Below are positions 27,171 to 36,758 of a DNA stretch of 64,000 bases, piece by piece. Position 1 is the stretch's first letter; every line of letters begins with the position of its first letter. Position numbers and translations under genes: made by a program. The stretch comes from Pseudomethylobacillus aquaticus (GTDB lineage Bacteria > Pseudomonadota > Gammaproteobacteria > Burkholderiales > Methylophilaceae), in the NCBI RefSeq assembly GCF_003730115.1, contig NZ_RJVP01000001.1:186001-250000 (forward strand), read 5' to 3'. Under the pieces are notes generated by a model. It was given only the letters and a program-made list of their open reading frames with translations. It did no database searches and was not told the DNA's origin.

Positions 27171-28475
27171 TTACTCCTGATGCGATACGCGTGCCGGCTG
27201 GTCGACGACGGCTAAGTCGTTAGCGGGCAGCTCACCCAGCAGGCCGGTCAATTCGGCGATGCTCTGATGGGCACGCTGCAATGCGTTGAGGTATTGGAAC
27301 CTGGCCTGGAACAAGGTGCGCTGCGCATCAAGCACATCCAGAAAACCGAATTTTCCGAACTCGAAGCCGCGCACAGCGGCATCGTAGTTCTGGCGTGCAT
27401 CAGGCAGGATACCGTCCTGCAAGGTGGTGCTTTCCTGCCGGGCCGCCAGGTAGCGCTCATAAGCCGATTGCAGCAGAGCAGTCTGCTGCACTTGCAGTGC
27501 CAGCAGTTCATCGCGCGCCTTGTCGGTGCGTATCAGTGCCTCCTGCAGGTTACCCTGATTGCGGTCGAACACCGGGATGGGGATGGATAGGCCCAGCACC
27601 GCCTGGTTCAAGCCCATCTCTTCATCACGCCGCGCACCCACACTCAGGGTCAGGTCAGGCACGCGCTTGCTACGCTCCACCCCGACCACGGCATTGCGCT
27701 GTTCGATCTCCAGGCGCGCGCGCTGAATGGCAGGCGCCTGCTCAAGCTGGCGCGTCAGGCTTTCCAGCCCAGCAATCACAGGCAGGTGCTCAATCTCGCC
27801 CTCTACACGGCTGTAGTCAGGCGTGTCCTGCCCCCATAAGGCACTCAGCCGCTTGCGGCTGGCATTCAGCTGGCTGCGCGCCAACTCCAGTTCGATGCGC
27901 ACATTGGATTCTGCCAGCCTGGATTTGGTCTCCTCCACAGGCGAGATCTTGCCTGCCTGCACGCGCTTGCTGGCTGCGTCACGTACACCTTGTGCCAGCT
28001 CCAGCGTGGAAGCGGTCAAGGTTTCGCGTTCCTGTGCTACCAGCACCTCATAGAAAGCTGCCATCACTGCCGCGCGCACGTCGCTGCGTTTGCGTACCAG
28101 TTCAGCTGCCGCCAGGTCGTAGCGCGCGTCAGCAGCGCTGATACGCGCTGCACGCTTGTTACCTAACTCAAGTGGCTGATTGATCTGCACCGTGGTCTGG
28201 CGCGTGGCAGTGCGGGTGTCCTCCACAAAGGTCGAGATGGAAGGATTGGGGCGCACGGCGGCCTGCACCTGCACGCCGGTGATGGCTTCACGCTCGCGAC
28301 TGGCGACAGCCAGCTCCGGGTTGGCCTGCATGGCGCGTGCGATGGCGTCTGACAGGGTCAGGGCCTGAGCATCGCCTGCATGGCTGATGGTGGTTTGATA
28401 AGGCTGGGCAGCTTGAACTGACAAAGGCAGCGACAAGCTGGCCAGTAATAGCGTGATTAAAAAAGATGCACGCAT
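27171..28475 (-). CDS. czcC: CzcC-type outer-membrane efflux protein
   Basis: A TolC-family outer-membrane channel of 434 residues with a signal peptide (MRASFLITLLLASLSLPLSVQA). The two long helical repeats of the family are visible (LSDAIARAMQANPELAVASRERE near the start, ARLEIEQRNAVVGVERSKRVPDLTLSVG in the middle). The ATG at 28475 follows AGGAG at proper spacing; an in-frame ATG at 28508 would put extra residues before the signal peptide and is less likely. Confidence 0.92.
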   Translation of the reverse strand: MRASFLITLLLASLSLPLSVQAAQPYQTTISHAGDAQALTLSDAIARAMQANPELAVASREREAITGVQVQAAVRPNPSISTFVEDTRTATRQTTVQINQPLELGNKRAARISAADARYDLAAAELVRKRSDVRAAVMAAFYEVLVAQERETLTASTLELAQGVRDAASKRVQAGKISPVEETKSRLAESNVRIELELARSQLNASRKRLSALWGQDTPDYSRVEGEIEHLPVIAGLESLTRQLEQAPAIQRARLEIEQRNAVVGVERSKRVPDLTLSVGARRDEEMGLNQAVLGLSIPIPVFDRNQGNLQEALIRTDKARDELLALQVQQTALLQSAYERYLAARQESTTLQDGILPDARQNYDAAVRGFEFGKFGFLDVLDAQRTLFQARFQYLNALQRAHQSIAELTGLLGELPANDLAVVDQPARVSHQE

Positions 28476-28546
28476 GAGGCTCTCCTGGAAAACAATGATG
28501 CAAGGCACAGCAGCGCGAGGCTGGGTGCGATCAAGGTGTATTCAGG

Positions 28547-28960
28547 TTAGCGTGCGGGTGGTGCGCGTGGCGGTGCCAGCCGCCATTTGAAATGCGGGAC
28601 TAAAGCCCGTGAGTAGAAGGAATTGACGCGCTGCCTGCTGGTCAGCAGCACCAGCAAGGCGATCAGGAACAGCAGTGCCAGCTGGCTGGCGACGAGGCTG
28701 TCCTGCTCTTTATTGATACCGGGCGCAATGGCAATGGTATGCACCACATGACTGGCTTCATGCAGAAACTGTCCGCTGGGCTGGTCGAAACCATGGTCAT
28801 GCTCGCTGGCATGCAGATGCAGGCCATGCGCTTCATGCGCTTCCTCGATACCGAGGTGGGCCTGATCCAGATGGCCGTGGATGAACGGTGCCATGGTTTG
28901 CAATAAAGCAAACCACAGTACGATCATCCACATCAGCGATTTATGACGGTGTAAAGCCAT
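28547..28960 (-). CDS. Histidine-rich membrane protein, CzcI-like by position
   Basis: A 137-residue protein with an N-terminal hydrophobic segment (LMWMIVLWFALLQTMAPFIHG), a histidine-rich periplasmic stretch (HGHLDQAHLGIEEAHEAHGLHLH, ASEHDHG) and a second transmembrane helix (LALLFLIALLVLLTS). It is the first gene of the czc operon, 71 bp ahead of czcC. That is where czcI lies in Cupriavidus, and CzcI proteins are small and His-bearing. The sequence alone does not prove family membership. A role in periplasmic metal binding or tuning of the operon is inferred. Confidence 0.65.
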   Translation of the reverse strand: MALHRHKSLMWMIVLWFALLQTMAPFIHGHLDQAHLGIEEAHEAHGLHLHASEHDHGFDQPSGQFLHEASHVVHTIAIAPGINKEQDSLVASQLALLFLIALLVLLTSRQRVNSFYSRALVPHFKWRLAPPRAPPAR

Positions 28961-29302
28961 GGTGTTTGCGCTGTTCTATACTCCTAATTGAGTCCTAATT
29001 GAGTCCTGGCTGAGCCCCGGTTGACTGTTCATGTTGAGTGGCTGGCCTGATTAACAACATCCACGATGAGGGCTTGTTTAACAGACCTATGCACCAACTT
29101 ACATACTACACCTGCCGCCCGGTCGTGCATGTGACATCCTGGTGACGGTCATGCAATGTGACCATTGCATGCCAAACAGGTTGCATCCACGTGTCGTTGG
29201 CTTATGATGCTGCAGCCTGACGATCAAGAAACCATCCAGTTATCTGGAATTTAATCCATCATATTCAATAACTAAGAAGTTGAAATTCAACAGGAGCGCG
29301 AA
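28961..29302. other. Control region upstream of the czc operon
   Basis: This 342-bp non-coding stretch separates the czc operon (minus) from a small plus-strand gene. A tandem 11-bp repeat TCCTAATTGAG occurs twice at 28982-29003. A strong inverted repeat is at 29150-29171 (arms CATGCAATG and CATTGCATG, 4-bp spacer). No metal-regulator gene is adjacent, so which protein binds is unknown. Confidence 0.45.
29150..29171. promoter_or_regulatory. Operator-like inverted repeat upstream of the czc operon
   Basis: Arms CATGCAATG (29150-29158) and CATTGCATG (29163-29171) are perfect over 9 bp and flank TGAC. The site lies 190 bp before the first czc gene and 131 bp before the plus-strand gene at 29303, and could serve either. 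Confidence 0.4.
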
Positions 29303-29515
29303 GTGCCATATAAATTTCTGATCTTCTATTTTGTATCGCTGGGGCTATGCTCGTTCGCCACCATCTACAAAACCAGTTGCTTCAAGAACATGCCCTGCCG
29401 CCAGATCCTGGGCAATATGTTCTGGAGCCTGATCCCTATCGCCAACACCTTCAAGGCCTTGCTGTGGCTTTTCAGCATGCTCAAGGCCTGGTTGCAGAAA
29501 CGTCCATCTCACTAG
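29303..29515 (+). CDS. Small hydrophobic protein of unknown function
   Basis: A 70-residue protein with a GTG start and a good AGGAG (29292-29296). It has an N-terminal hydrophobic helix (FLIFYFVSLGLCSFATIY), three cysteines, and a second amphipathic or hydrophobic helix (ALLWLFSMLKAWL). I do not recognise a family. The good ribosome site and regular amino-acid use support it as a gene. It converges with lysS, whose stop lies 12 bp downstream. Confidence 0.5.
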   Translation: MPYKFLIFYFVSLGLCSFATIYKTSCFKNMPCRQILGNMFWSLIPIANTFKALLWLFSMLKAWLQKRPSH

Positions 29516-29527
29516 CCTTCAGGCCAA

Positions 29528-31051
29528 TCAACCGGCTTCCGGCCGCATGTGCGGGAACAGGATCACGTCGCGGATGCTGGCACTGTCGGTGATCAGCATC
29601 ACGATACGGTCTATGCCGATGCCACAGCCGCCAGTGGGCGGCATGCCATATTCCAGCGCACGGATAAAGTCCGCGTCGTAATACATCGCCTCGTCATCGC
29701 CTGCCTCTTTCGCCGCCACCTGCGCCTGGAAACGTGCTGCCTGATCTTCGGCATCGTTTAGTTCGGAGAAGCCGTTCGCCATCTCGCGGCCGGTGATGAA
29801 CAGCTCGAAGCGCTCGGTGATCTCGGGATTGCTATCCGACGCGCGTGCCAGCGGTGACACCTCTACCGGGTAATCGATGATATAGGTCGGTTCCCACAAC
29901 TGTGCTTCCGCCGTTTCTTCGAACAGCGACAGCTGTAAGGAACCCAGCCCCGCGTGCGCAAAGGCTTCCACACCAAACTTTTTCAACTCGCTGCGCAGGA
30001 AGGCGGCGTCACCCAGCTGCTCCAGCGTGTAGTGCGGCGCGTATTTCTGAATCGCGCCTACGATGGTCAGGCGCTGGAACGGCTGGCTCAGGTCCAGCGC
30101 ACGGCCCTGATAGCTCAGCACCGCCGTGCCACGCGCGGCGATGGCTGCGGTGCGTATGCACTGCTCGGTGAAATCCATCAGCCATTTGTAGTCCGTGTAG
30201 GCCGCATAGAACTCCATCATGGTGAATTCCGGATTGTGACGGACCGACAGGCCTTCATTGCGGAAATTGCGGTTGATCTCGAACACACGCTCGAAACCAC
30301 CCACCACCAGACGCTTCAGATACAGCTCGGGCGCAATGCGCATGAACATCTGCATGTCCAGTGCGTTGTGATGCGTAATGAACGGCTTGGCCGATGCGCC
30401 ACCCGGGATGGGGTGCAGCATAGGCGTTTCCACTTCCAGGAAGGCGTTATCCAGCATGAAAGAGCGGATGGCGGCCACCACCTTGCTGCGCGCCACAAAG
30501 GTCTGACGCGTCTCTTCGGACATGATCAGGTCCACATAACGCTGGCGGTACTTGGTCTCCTGATCAGCCAGGCCGTGGAACTTTTCTGGCAGCGGGCGCA
30601 GCGATTTGGTCAGCAGGCGCAGCTCGGTGACCTTGATGGACAGCTCGCCGGTACGGGTCTTGAACAGCGTGCCTCGCGCGGCGAGGATATCGCCCATGTC
30701 CCACTTCTTGAACGCGTCGTACAGGGTTTCGCCCAGATTATCGCGGGCAATGAATAGCTGGATACGGCCAGTGCGGTCCTGCACGGTAGCGAAACTGGCC
30801 TTGCCCATCACGCGCTTCAGCATCATGCGGCCTGCCAGCGACACAGCCACGTTCCCGGCTTCCAGCGCCTCGGTTTCGGTTTCGCCATGAGCAGCATGCA
30901 GATCGGCGGCCTGATGTTGAGGCTTGAAGTCGTTGGGGAATGCGGCACTCCCGGCTTCGGCCGCCTGCTGACGGATCAGCTGCAGTTTTTCGCGCCGCTC
31001 GGCGATCACATGGTTTTCATCGACGGCGACGACGGCTTGTTGTTCACTCAC
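29528..31051 (-). CDS. lysS: Lysyl-tRNA synthetase, class II
   Basis: Charges tRNA(Lys). The 507-residue length is normal. An N-terminal OB-fold anticodon-binding domain ([30 protein letters not shown]) is followed by the class II catalytic core with motif 2 ([20 protein letters not shown]) and motif 3 ([13 protein letters not shown]). The frame stays open well upstream, but the GTG at 31051 ([14 protein letters not shown]) matches family length and overlaps the prfB stop as GTGA, indicating coupled translation. prfB-lysS is a common pair. Confidence 0.96.
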   Translation of the reverse strand: MSEQQAVVAVDENHVIAERREKLQLIRQQAAEAGSAAFPNDFKPQHQAADLHAAHGETETEALEAGNVAVSLAGRMMLKRVMGKASFATVQDRTGRIQLFIARDNLGETLYDAFKKWDMGDILAARGTLFKTRTGELSIKVTELRLLTKSLRPLPEKFHGLADQETKYRQRYVDLIMSEETRQTFVARSKVVAAIRSFMLDNAFLEVETPMLHPIPGGASAKPFITHHNALDMQMFMRIAPELYLKRLVVGGFERVFEINRNFRNEGLSVRHNPEFTMMEFYAAYTDYKWLMDFTEQCIRTAAIAARGTAVLSYQGRALDLSQPFQRLTIVGAIQKYAPHYTLEQLGDAAFLRSELKKFGVEAFAHAGLGSLQLSLFEETAEAQLWEPTYIIDYPVEVSPLARASDSNPEITERFELFITGREMANGFSELNDAEDQAARFQAQVAAKEAGDDEAMYYDADFIRALEYGMPPTGGCGIGIDRIVMLITDSASIRDVILFPHMRPEAG

Positions 31052-32158
31052 GCTGACACTCCCTGCTTCAAACTCTCGGAAATAAATGGATCCAGATCGC
31101 CATCCAGCACGCCCTGCGTGTTGCCGATCTCGACATTGGTACGCAGGTCCTTGATGCGCGACTGGTCCAGCACATAGCTGCGAATCTGGTGACCCCAGCC
31201 GATGTCGGTCTTGGCGTCTTCCATGGCCTGCTTCTCTTCGTTGCGCTTGCGCAACTCCAGCGCGTACAGCTGCGCTTTCAGCATGTTCATCGCCTCGTCC
31301 TTGTTGCGGTGCTGGGAACGGTCGTTCTGGCACTGCACCACAGTGTTGGTGGGGATGTGGGTGATGCGCACGGCGGAATCGGTCTTGTTGATGTGCTGAC
31401 CACCGGCGCCCGAGGCACGGTAGGTGTCGATACGCAGATCGGCCGGGTTGATCTCCACCACGATGGAGTTATCCACTTCCGGGTAGACGAACACGCTGGC
31501 GAACGAGGTATGACGGCGGTTGCCGGAGTCGAACGGCGATTTGCGCACCAGGCGGTGCACGCCGGACTCGGTACGCAAGAAACCATAGGCATAATCGCCG
31601 CTGACCTTGAGTGAAGCGCCCTTGATGCCGGCGATATCACCTTCGGACTCTTCCAGCACTTCCACCTGGAAGCCGCGTTTCTCACAATATTTCAGGTACA
31701 TGCGCAGCAGCATGCCGGCCCAGTCCTGCGCTTCCGTGCCGCCGGAACCGGACTGGATGTCGATGAAACAGTTGTTCGGGTCCATGGGGTGCGAGAACAT
31801 GCGGCGGAATTCCATCTGCGCCACTTTGGCTTCCAGCGCTGCACCGTCAGTGTCCACGCTGAGCAGCGTGTCGTCGTCGTTCTCGTCGCGTGCCATCTCG
31901 AACAGTTCGCGGCTATCGCGCAAGCCACTGTCCACCTCGATCAGGGTGCCGACGATGAGCTCCAGCTCACGTTTTTCCTTGCCTAGTTTCTGCGAACGTT
32001 CGCTATCGTTCCAGACATTGGGGTCACCTAATAGCTGGCTGACTTCTTCCAGACGTTGCTGTTTGGTGTCGAAGTCAAAGATACCCCCGTAGCGCCTGGC
32101 TGCGCTCGGCGAGGTCGGTGAGGCGATTGGCGATTTGATTTAACTGTTCGGCTTCCAT
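31048..32158 (-). CDS. prfB: Peptide chain release factor 2, with programmed +1 frameshift
   Basis: RF2 reads the stop codons UAA and UGA. The gene starts at the ATG at 32158 and encodes 27 residues ([13 protein letters not shown]...RGYL), then meets an in-frame TGA within CTTTGAC (complement of 32074-32080). The internal Shine-Dalgarno-like GGGGG stands just before it, as in other prfB genes. A +1 shift there joins the main frame, and the gene length of 1111 bases fits one extra base, giving 369 residues. The main part has the SPF motif in [16 protein letters not shown] and the catalytic GGQ in [15 protein letters not shown]. Confidence 0.97.
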
Positions 32159-32190
32159 GCTGACACAATGTCCGTGTAACTTGATTGAAA

Positions 32191-32207
32191 GGCGGAATTA
32201 TACCGCC
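32191..32207 (-). promoter_or_regulatory. Candidate prfB promoter -10 inside an inverted repeat
   Basis: On the minus strand TATAAT (complement of 32197-32202) lies between GGCGG and CCGCC arms, about 40 bp before the prfB ATG. A convincing -35 element was not found. Confidence 0.3.
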
Positions 32208-32428
32208 TGGCGCGCTTCCGCCCTAGGCCCTTGCTTGCGGCCAAAAGCAGCGATCATGACAATTTTGTTAAAATGGCTTTTGTTGTGCCCTGAACAGCAA
32301 GTTCTATGGTCAGTTCGATGGCCTGCAAACGTGCTTGGATGACTACAAATAGTGGCGTTAATCAGGCTGGGCAGATCCGCCCAGGCAAGATTTTTCACTC
32401 GTGCATTTTGGATATTGAAAGGATGGGC

Positions 32429-33448
32429 ATGTCTTCACGCCTTGGTAAAATCGGCTTCACCTTCACTCTCATTGCGGCTGCGCTGACCGGCATCAGCGCT
32501 TGTTCCAAATCCTCCGACGCCCCGGCGGTCTCCACCGAGATCGTGCGTGTGGATGGCTCCAGCACCGTGTTCCCGATCACCGAAGCCATCGCCGAAGAGT
32601 TCCAGCGTGAATCCGGCATCCGCGTCACGGTGGGGATCTCGGGCACGGGCGGCGGCTTCAAAAAGTTCTGCCGTGGCGAGGTCGACATCACCCAGGCATC
32701 ACGCCCTATCCTCGACAAAGAGATCGCCGCCTGCAAGGAAGCCGGTATCGAGTATGTGGAACTGCCTGTGGCCTATGATGCACTCACCGTGGTGATCAAC
32801 CCGGACAATACCTTTATACAGAGCCTGAGCGTAGAGGAGCTGAAAGCTATGTGGCAGCCTTCCGCCCAGGACCAGATCAAGAGCTGGAACCAGGTCAACC
32901 CTGCCTGGCCGGACAAGCCGCTCAAGCTGTTCGGTGCCGGTTCGGACTCCGGTACCTTCGATTACTTCACTGAAGCCATCGTCGGCAAAGCCAAATCCAG
33001 CCGTGGCGATTTCACGGCATCCGAAGATGACAATGTGGTGGTGCAAGGCGTGGCGGGCGACGTGAACGCACTGGGCTACTTCGGATTTGCCTACTATGAA
33101 GAGAACAAGAACATGGTCAAGGCTGTGCCCATCCGTCGTGCCGAGAATGCCGATGCGGTGATGCCTTCCGAGAAAAGCGTGATGGATGGCAGCTATCAGC
33201 CACTGTCACGCCCCTTGTTCCTGTATGTCAAAGCCGCTGTCATCAAGGACAAGCCGGAAGCCAAGGCCTTCGTTGATTTCTACCTCGACAATGCCACCGA
33301 TCTGGTCAAGGAAGTAAAGTTCATCCCGCTGCCGCAACAGGAACTGGATGCCGTGGTCGCGCATTGGCAGGCTGGTAAAGTGGGTACTGGTTTTGGTGGC
33401 GTACCGGAAGTGGGCATCAAGATCCAGGAATTGCTGAAGCGCATCTAA
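32429..33448 (+). CDS. pstS: Phosphate-binding protein PstS, lipoprotein form
   Basis: Phosphate-binding subunit of an ABC importer. The 339-residue protein has a lipoprotein signal ending in LTGISAC, so it should be anchored to a membrane by its first mature cysteine. The phosphate-loop motifs [18 protein letters not shown] and [16 protein letters not shown] are clear, as is [17 protein letters not shown] chose ATG 32429 because AAAGGA is properly spaced; ATG 32423 overlaps that site. It is closely related to the second pstS 240 bp downstream, and both match the PstS subgroup common in cyanobacteria and proteobacteria rather than E. coli PstS. Confidence 0.93.
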   Translation: MSSRLGKIGFTFTLIAAALTGISACSKSSDAPAVSTEIVRVDGSSTVFPITEAIAEEFQRESGIRVTVGISGTGGGFKKFCRGEVDITQASRPILDKEIAACKEAGIEYVELPVAYDALTVVINPDNTFIQSLSVEELKAMWQPSAQDQIKSWNQVNPAWPDKPLKLFGAGSDSGTFDYFTEAIVGKAKSSRGDFTASEDDNVVVQGVAGDVNALGYFGFAYYEENKNMVKAVPIRRAENADAVMPSEKSVMDGSYQPLSRPLFLYVKAAVIKDKPEAKAFVDFYLDNATDLVKEVKFIPLPQQELDAVVAHWQAGKVGTGFGGVPEVGIKIQELLKRI

Positions 33449-33562
33449 AGCAGCCCTAGAAAGCAGCTCTGGCACGCTAGCTCGCGCTAGCCGGCAAATG
33501 TCAGCGGCAGTGTCCTTGATGCAAGGGCGCTGCCGTTCTCATTTTCAGCGCGCCATGTTTAT

Positions 33563-33629
33563 TTCACAGATATTTCACGCTATCTCAAGGTTTGTCACAA
33601 AACCGTCACAGACTGTCATTAAAGTTCAC
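33563..33629 (+). promoter_or_regulatory. Extended PhoB-box array upstream of the second pstS
   Basis: Seven TCAC-like half-sites follow each other at 10-11 bp steps: TTCAC 33563, TTCAC 33574, CTCAA 33584, GTCAC 33594, GTCAC 33605, GTCAT 33615, TTCAC 33625. The PhoB consensus is a direct repeat of TGTCA with an 11-bp period, so the centre (33592-33620) is a good Pho box and the flanks extend it. It ends 58 bp before the pstS start. Confidence 0.75.
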
Positions 33630-33687
33630 CTCGTGTTGCGGCGCCACCTGCGCCTGCAGTCCATTTTCTTAAATGACGGAGGTTGTA

Positions 33688-34689
33688 ATGCAATCCAAAT
33701 TTGTTATGTCCATGAGTGTCGCTGCATTTGTTGCAGCTGCATTTGCTGCACCAGTCAGCCATGCCGCTCCTGAGAAAATCATCAAGGTCGATGGCTCCAG
33801 TACCGTATACCCGATCACTGAAGCCGTTGCTGAAGAATACCAAAAGGCTACCAAGACCAAGGTGACCGTGGGCATCTCCGGTACCGGCGGTGGCTTCAAG
33901 AAGTTCTGCCGTGGCGAGACCGACATCTCCAACGCATCGCGCCCCATCCTGCAAAAAGAGATCGATGACTGCAAGGCCAACGGCGTGCAATTCATCGAAC
34001 TGCCGATCGCATTTGATGCGCTGACCGTAGTGATCAACCCAAAGAACGAGTTCGCTAAGACCCTGAGTGTTGCTGAACTGAAGAAGATGTGGGAGCCAGC
34101 AGCGCAAGGCAAGGTCAAGACCTGGAAGCAAGTCAACCCAGCCTGGCCTGACCAGCCTCTGAAGCTGTTCGGTGCTGGCGCAGACTCCGGTACGTTCGAC
34201 TATTTCACCGAAGCCATCGTTGGCAAGGCCAAGTCCAGCCGTGGTGACTTCACCGCTTCTGAAGATGACAATGTCCTGGTGAACGGTGTTGCAGGCGACG
34301 TGAATGCCATTGGTTACTTCGGTTACGCTTACTACGATGAAAACAAGGACAAGCTGAGAGCCGCTGCCATCGTGGAAAAGGCGGGTAGCCCAGCTGTACT
34401 GCCATCGCGTGAATCCATCGAGAACGGCACCTATCAGCCACTGGGTCGCCCGATCTTCATCTACGTGAATGCCACCGCTGCTGCGTTCAAACCGCATGTC
34501 AAAGGCTTCGTTGATTACTATCTGACCAAGTCCAAGCCACTGATCGAAGAGGTGAAGTATGTGCCTCTGCCACAGAAGGACCAGGACGCAGTGATCAAGC
34601 ACTGGAAGGAACTGAAACCAGGTACCGGCTTCGGCGGTGTGGCTGAAGTTGGCGTCAAGGTTGAAGACCTGCTGTCCCGTATCAAGTAA
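33688..34689 (+). CDS. pstS: Phosphate-binding protein PstS, soluble periplasmic form
   Basis: A second PstS, of 333 residues. Its signal peptide (MQSKFVMSMSVAAFVAAAFAAPVSHA) ends in a type I site, so unlike its upstream twin it should be free in the periplasm. The same motifs are present ([50 protein letters not shown]). ACGGAGG precedes the ATG at 33688. Codon use is smoother than in the upstream copy, as expected of a highly made protein. Expression should rise in phosphate starvation through the Pho-box array. Confidence 0.95.
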   Translation: MQSKFVMSMSVAAFVAAAFAAPVSHAAPEKIIKVDGSSTVYPITEAVAEEYQKATKTKVTVGISGTGGGFKKFCRGETDISNASRPILQKEIDDCKANGVQFIELPIAFDALTVVINPKNEFAKTLSVAELKKMWEPAAQGKVKTWKQVNPAWPDQPLKLFGAGADSGTFDYFTEAIVGKAKSSRGDFTASEDDNVLVNGVAGDVNAIGYFGYAYYDENKDKLRAAAIVEKAGSPAVLPSRESIENGTYQPLGRPIFIYVNATAAAFKPHVKGFVDYYLTKSKPLIEEVKYVPLPQKDQDAVIKHWKELKPGTGFGGVAEVGVKVEDLLSRIK

Positions 34690-34703
34690 TCTCGGCTAAG
34701 TTT

Positions 34704-34725
34704 GAGGGGCGCGCAAGCGCCCCTC
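34704..34725 (+). terminator. Hairpin between pstS and pstC
   Basis: Perfect 9-bp arms GAGGGGCGC (34704-34712) and GCGCCCCTC (34717-34725) with loop GCAA, and no T-run after it. In pst operons such a hairpin usually lowers expression of the permease genes relative to pstS or protects the pstS message. Confidence 0.65.
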
Positions 34726-34773
34726 TGCTGTCTACGCCCCGCTTAAATCCGTTACAATGCCCGGGTTAAAAAC

Positions 34774-35718
34774 ATGAATATGGCCACCCAAGTGCTCGAT
34801 ACTCCAGACCTGCCCATCAGTGCCCGTTTTGCCAAGAACATCAAGCGCAACATCAAGGAACGCGTCATCGAGTTCATCTTGATGCTTGCTGCCATGTCGG
34901 CAGTTGCCACCACACTGGCCATCGTCGCCATCCTGTTATACGAATCTGCTTCCTTCTTTGAGCATGTTTCCATCGTTGATTTTCTGACCGATACCCAATG
35001 GACGCCGCTGTTCGAAGACGCCCATTACGGCATCATGCCGCTGGTGGCCGGTACGCTGACCACCTCCTTCATTGCGCTGCTGGTTGCCGTGCCGATCGGC
35101 ACCATAGGCGCGATCTACCTGTCGGAGTTCGCTTCCCACAAGACCCGCGAGATCGTCAAACCCATCCTGGAACTGCTGGTCGGCGTGCCTACTGTGGTGT
35201 TCGGTTACTTCGCCCTGCTGTTCGTGACCCCGATGTTGCAAACCTTCCTGCCCAACCTGCCTGCATTCAATATGTTGGGGCCAGGCATCGTGATCGGCAT
35301 CATGGTGGTGCCTTATATCGCCTCGCTGGCTGAAGACGCCATGCGTGCCGTGCCGATGAGCATGCGCGAAGGTTCTTATGCCATGGGCGCCACCCGCTTC
35401 CAGACCGCCCTCCGTGTGGTGACCCCGGCAGCGGTGTCCGGCATCGTGGCGGCCTACATTCTGGCCATTTCGCGTGCTGTAGGCGAAACCATGGTGGTGG
35501 CGATCGCCGCCGGTCAACAACCTACGCTGACCTTCAACCCGATGGAAGGCGCCGCCACCATCACCGCCTACATCGTGCAAGTGGCCATGGGTGACCTGCC
35601 ACACGGCAGCATCGGCTATCAGAGCATCTTCGCGGCTGGTCTGGTACTGATGCTGATGACGCTGGCCTTCAATCTGATTGGCCATGCAACACGCAAGAAA
35701 TTCCGTGAAAGCTACTAA
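34774..35718 (+). CDS. pstC: Phosphate ABC transporter permease PstC
   Basis: A 314-residue inner-membrane permease with about six helices and the ABC-permease EAA-type loop (EDAMRAVPMSMREGSYAMGATRFQTALRVVTPAAVSGI). It forms the channel with PstA. It starts about 50 bp after the intergenic hairpin and ends one base before the pstA ATG. Confidence 0.95.
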   Translation: MNMATQVLDTPDLPISARFAKNIKRNIKERVIEFILMLAAMSAVATTLAIVAILLYESASFFEHVSIVDFLTDTQWTPLFEDAHYGIMPLVAGTLTTSFIALLVAVPIGTIGAIYLSEFASHKTREIVKPILELLVGVPTVVFGYFALLFVTPMLQTFLPNLPAFNMLGPGIVIGIMVVPYIASLAEDAMRAVPMSMREGSYAMGATRFQTALRVVTPAAVSGIVAAYILAISRAVGETMVVAIAAGQQPTLTFNPMEGAATITAYIVQVAMGDLPHGSIGYQSIFAAGLVLMLMTLAFNLIGHATRKKFRESY

Positions 35719-35719
35719 G

Positions 35720-36670
35720 ATGACCGACCAAGTGAAACCTCAAGCTTCCGTGCTCGCCAACCTCGACGAGGTGCGGGCCATGATCAAGCGCCACAAACTC
35801 AACGACTCGATCTTCGCCATCATCGGCCTGGTCGCGCTGATGATAGGCCTGCTCACCCTGTTGACGCTGTTCGTTGACCTGGTGATGGACGGCTACCCGC
35901 GCTTCAATCTGGACTTCATGAGCGAGTTCCCTTCCCGCCGTGCCGGTTCCGCCGGTCTGTTGTCGGCCTGGGTAGGTTCCCTGCTGGTGCTGTCGGTGAC
36001 CTTCATCTCGGCCGTGCCCATGGGCGTGGGCGCTGGTATCTACCTGGAAGAATATGCGCCCAAGAACTGGTTCTCTGATCTGATCGAGATCAACGTGACC
36101 AATCTGGCTGGCGTGCCTTCCATCATCTACGGTCTGCTGGCGCTAGGCTTGTTTGTGTATATCCTGGGCCTGGGTCAGAGCATCGTCACGGCTGGCCTCA
36201 CCTTGGGCCTGCTGATCCTGCCGGTGGTGATCGTCTCCACCCGTGAAGCCATCCGCAGCATCCCGGTGGCCATCCGTGAAGCGGCCTACGCGGTAGGTGC
36301 TACCAAGTGGCAAGTGGTGTCGCAGCACGTGGTGCACTACTCCTTTGGCGGCATCCTGACCGGCGTGATCATCGGCATGTCGCGTGCCATCGGTGAAACG
36401 GCGCCCATCATCACCATCGGCGCGCTGACCTTCATTGCTTTCCTGCCGCCATCGCCAGTGAGTGCTGAACCGCCCTACCTGAACTTTGACTGGCTGTTCT
36501 CCGGCTTTACCGTGCTGCCTATCCAGATGTTCAGCTGGCTGTCACGTCCTAATCCAGAGTTCCATATCAATGCGGCAGCGACTGGCGCGATCATCATCGT
36601 GGTCACCCTGCTCATGAACGGTACGGCCATCTGGTTGCGCTACAACATGCGCAAGAAGATCAAATGGTAA
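35720..36670 (+). CDS. pstA: Phosphate ABC transporter permease PstA
   Basis: The second permease subunit, 316 residues, with the EAA-type loop ([40 protein letters not shown]). I chose the ATG at 35720, one base after the pstC stop, giving [19 protein letters not shown]; the upstream in-frame ATG overlaps pstC. Proximity implies coupled translation with pstC. Confidence 0.95.
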   Translation: MTDQVKPQASVLANLDEVRAMIKRHKLNDSIFAIIGLVALMIGLLTLLTLFVDLVMDGYPRFNLDFMSEFPSRRAGSAGLLSAWVGSLLVLSVTFISAVPMGVGAGIYLEEYAPKNWFSDLIEINVTNLAGVPSIIYGLLALGLFVYILGLGQSIVTAGLTLGLLILPVVIVSTREAIRSIPVAIREAAYAVGATKWQVVSQHVVHYSFGGILTGVIIGMSRAIGETAPIITIGALTFIAFLPPSPVSAEPPYLNFDWLFSGFTVLPIQMFSWLSRPNPEFHINAAATGAIIIVVTLLMNGTAIWLRYNMRKKIKW

Positions 36671-36758
36671 AGCTCACGTCGTCACCAGTGCTCGGTGCTC
36701 ACCTGCACTGAGCCAGCGACTCACGATACCCAACGCATACAAACATTCAGGAAAACTT

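Noticed and set aside
28982-29003. Tandem TCCTAATTGAG repeat as a possible regulator array
   Set aside because: There are only two exact units and one weak third. This is more likely slippage than a functional array.
32159-32428. Pho box ahead of the first pstS
   Set aside because: I looked for phased TGTCA/TTCAC units and found only isolated matches.
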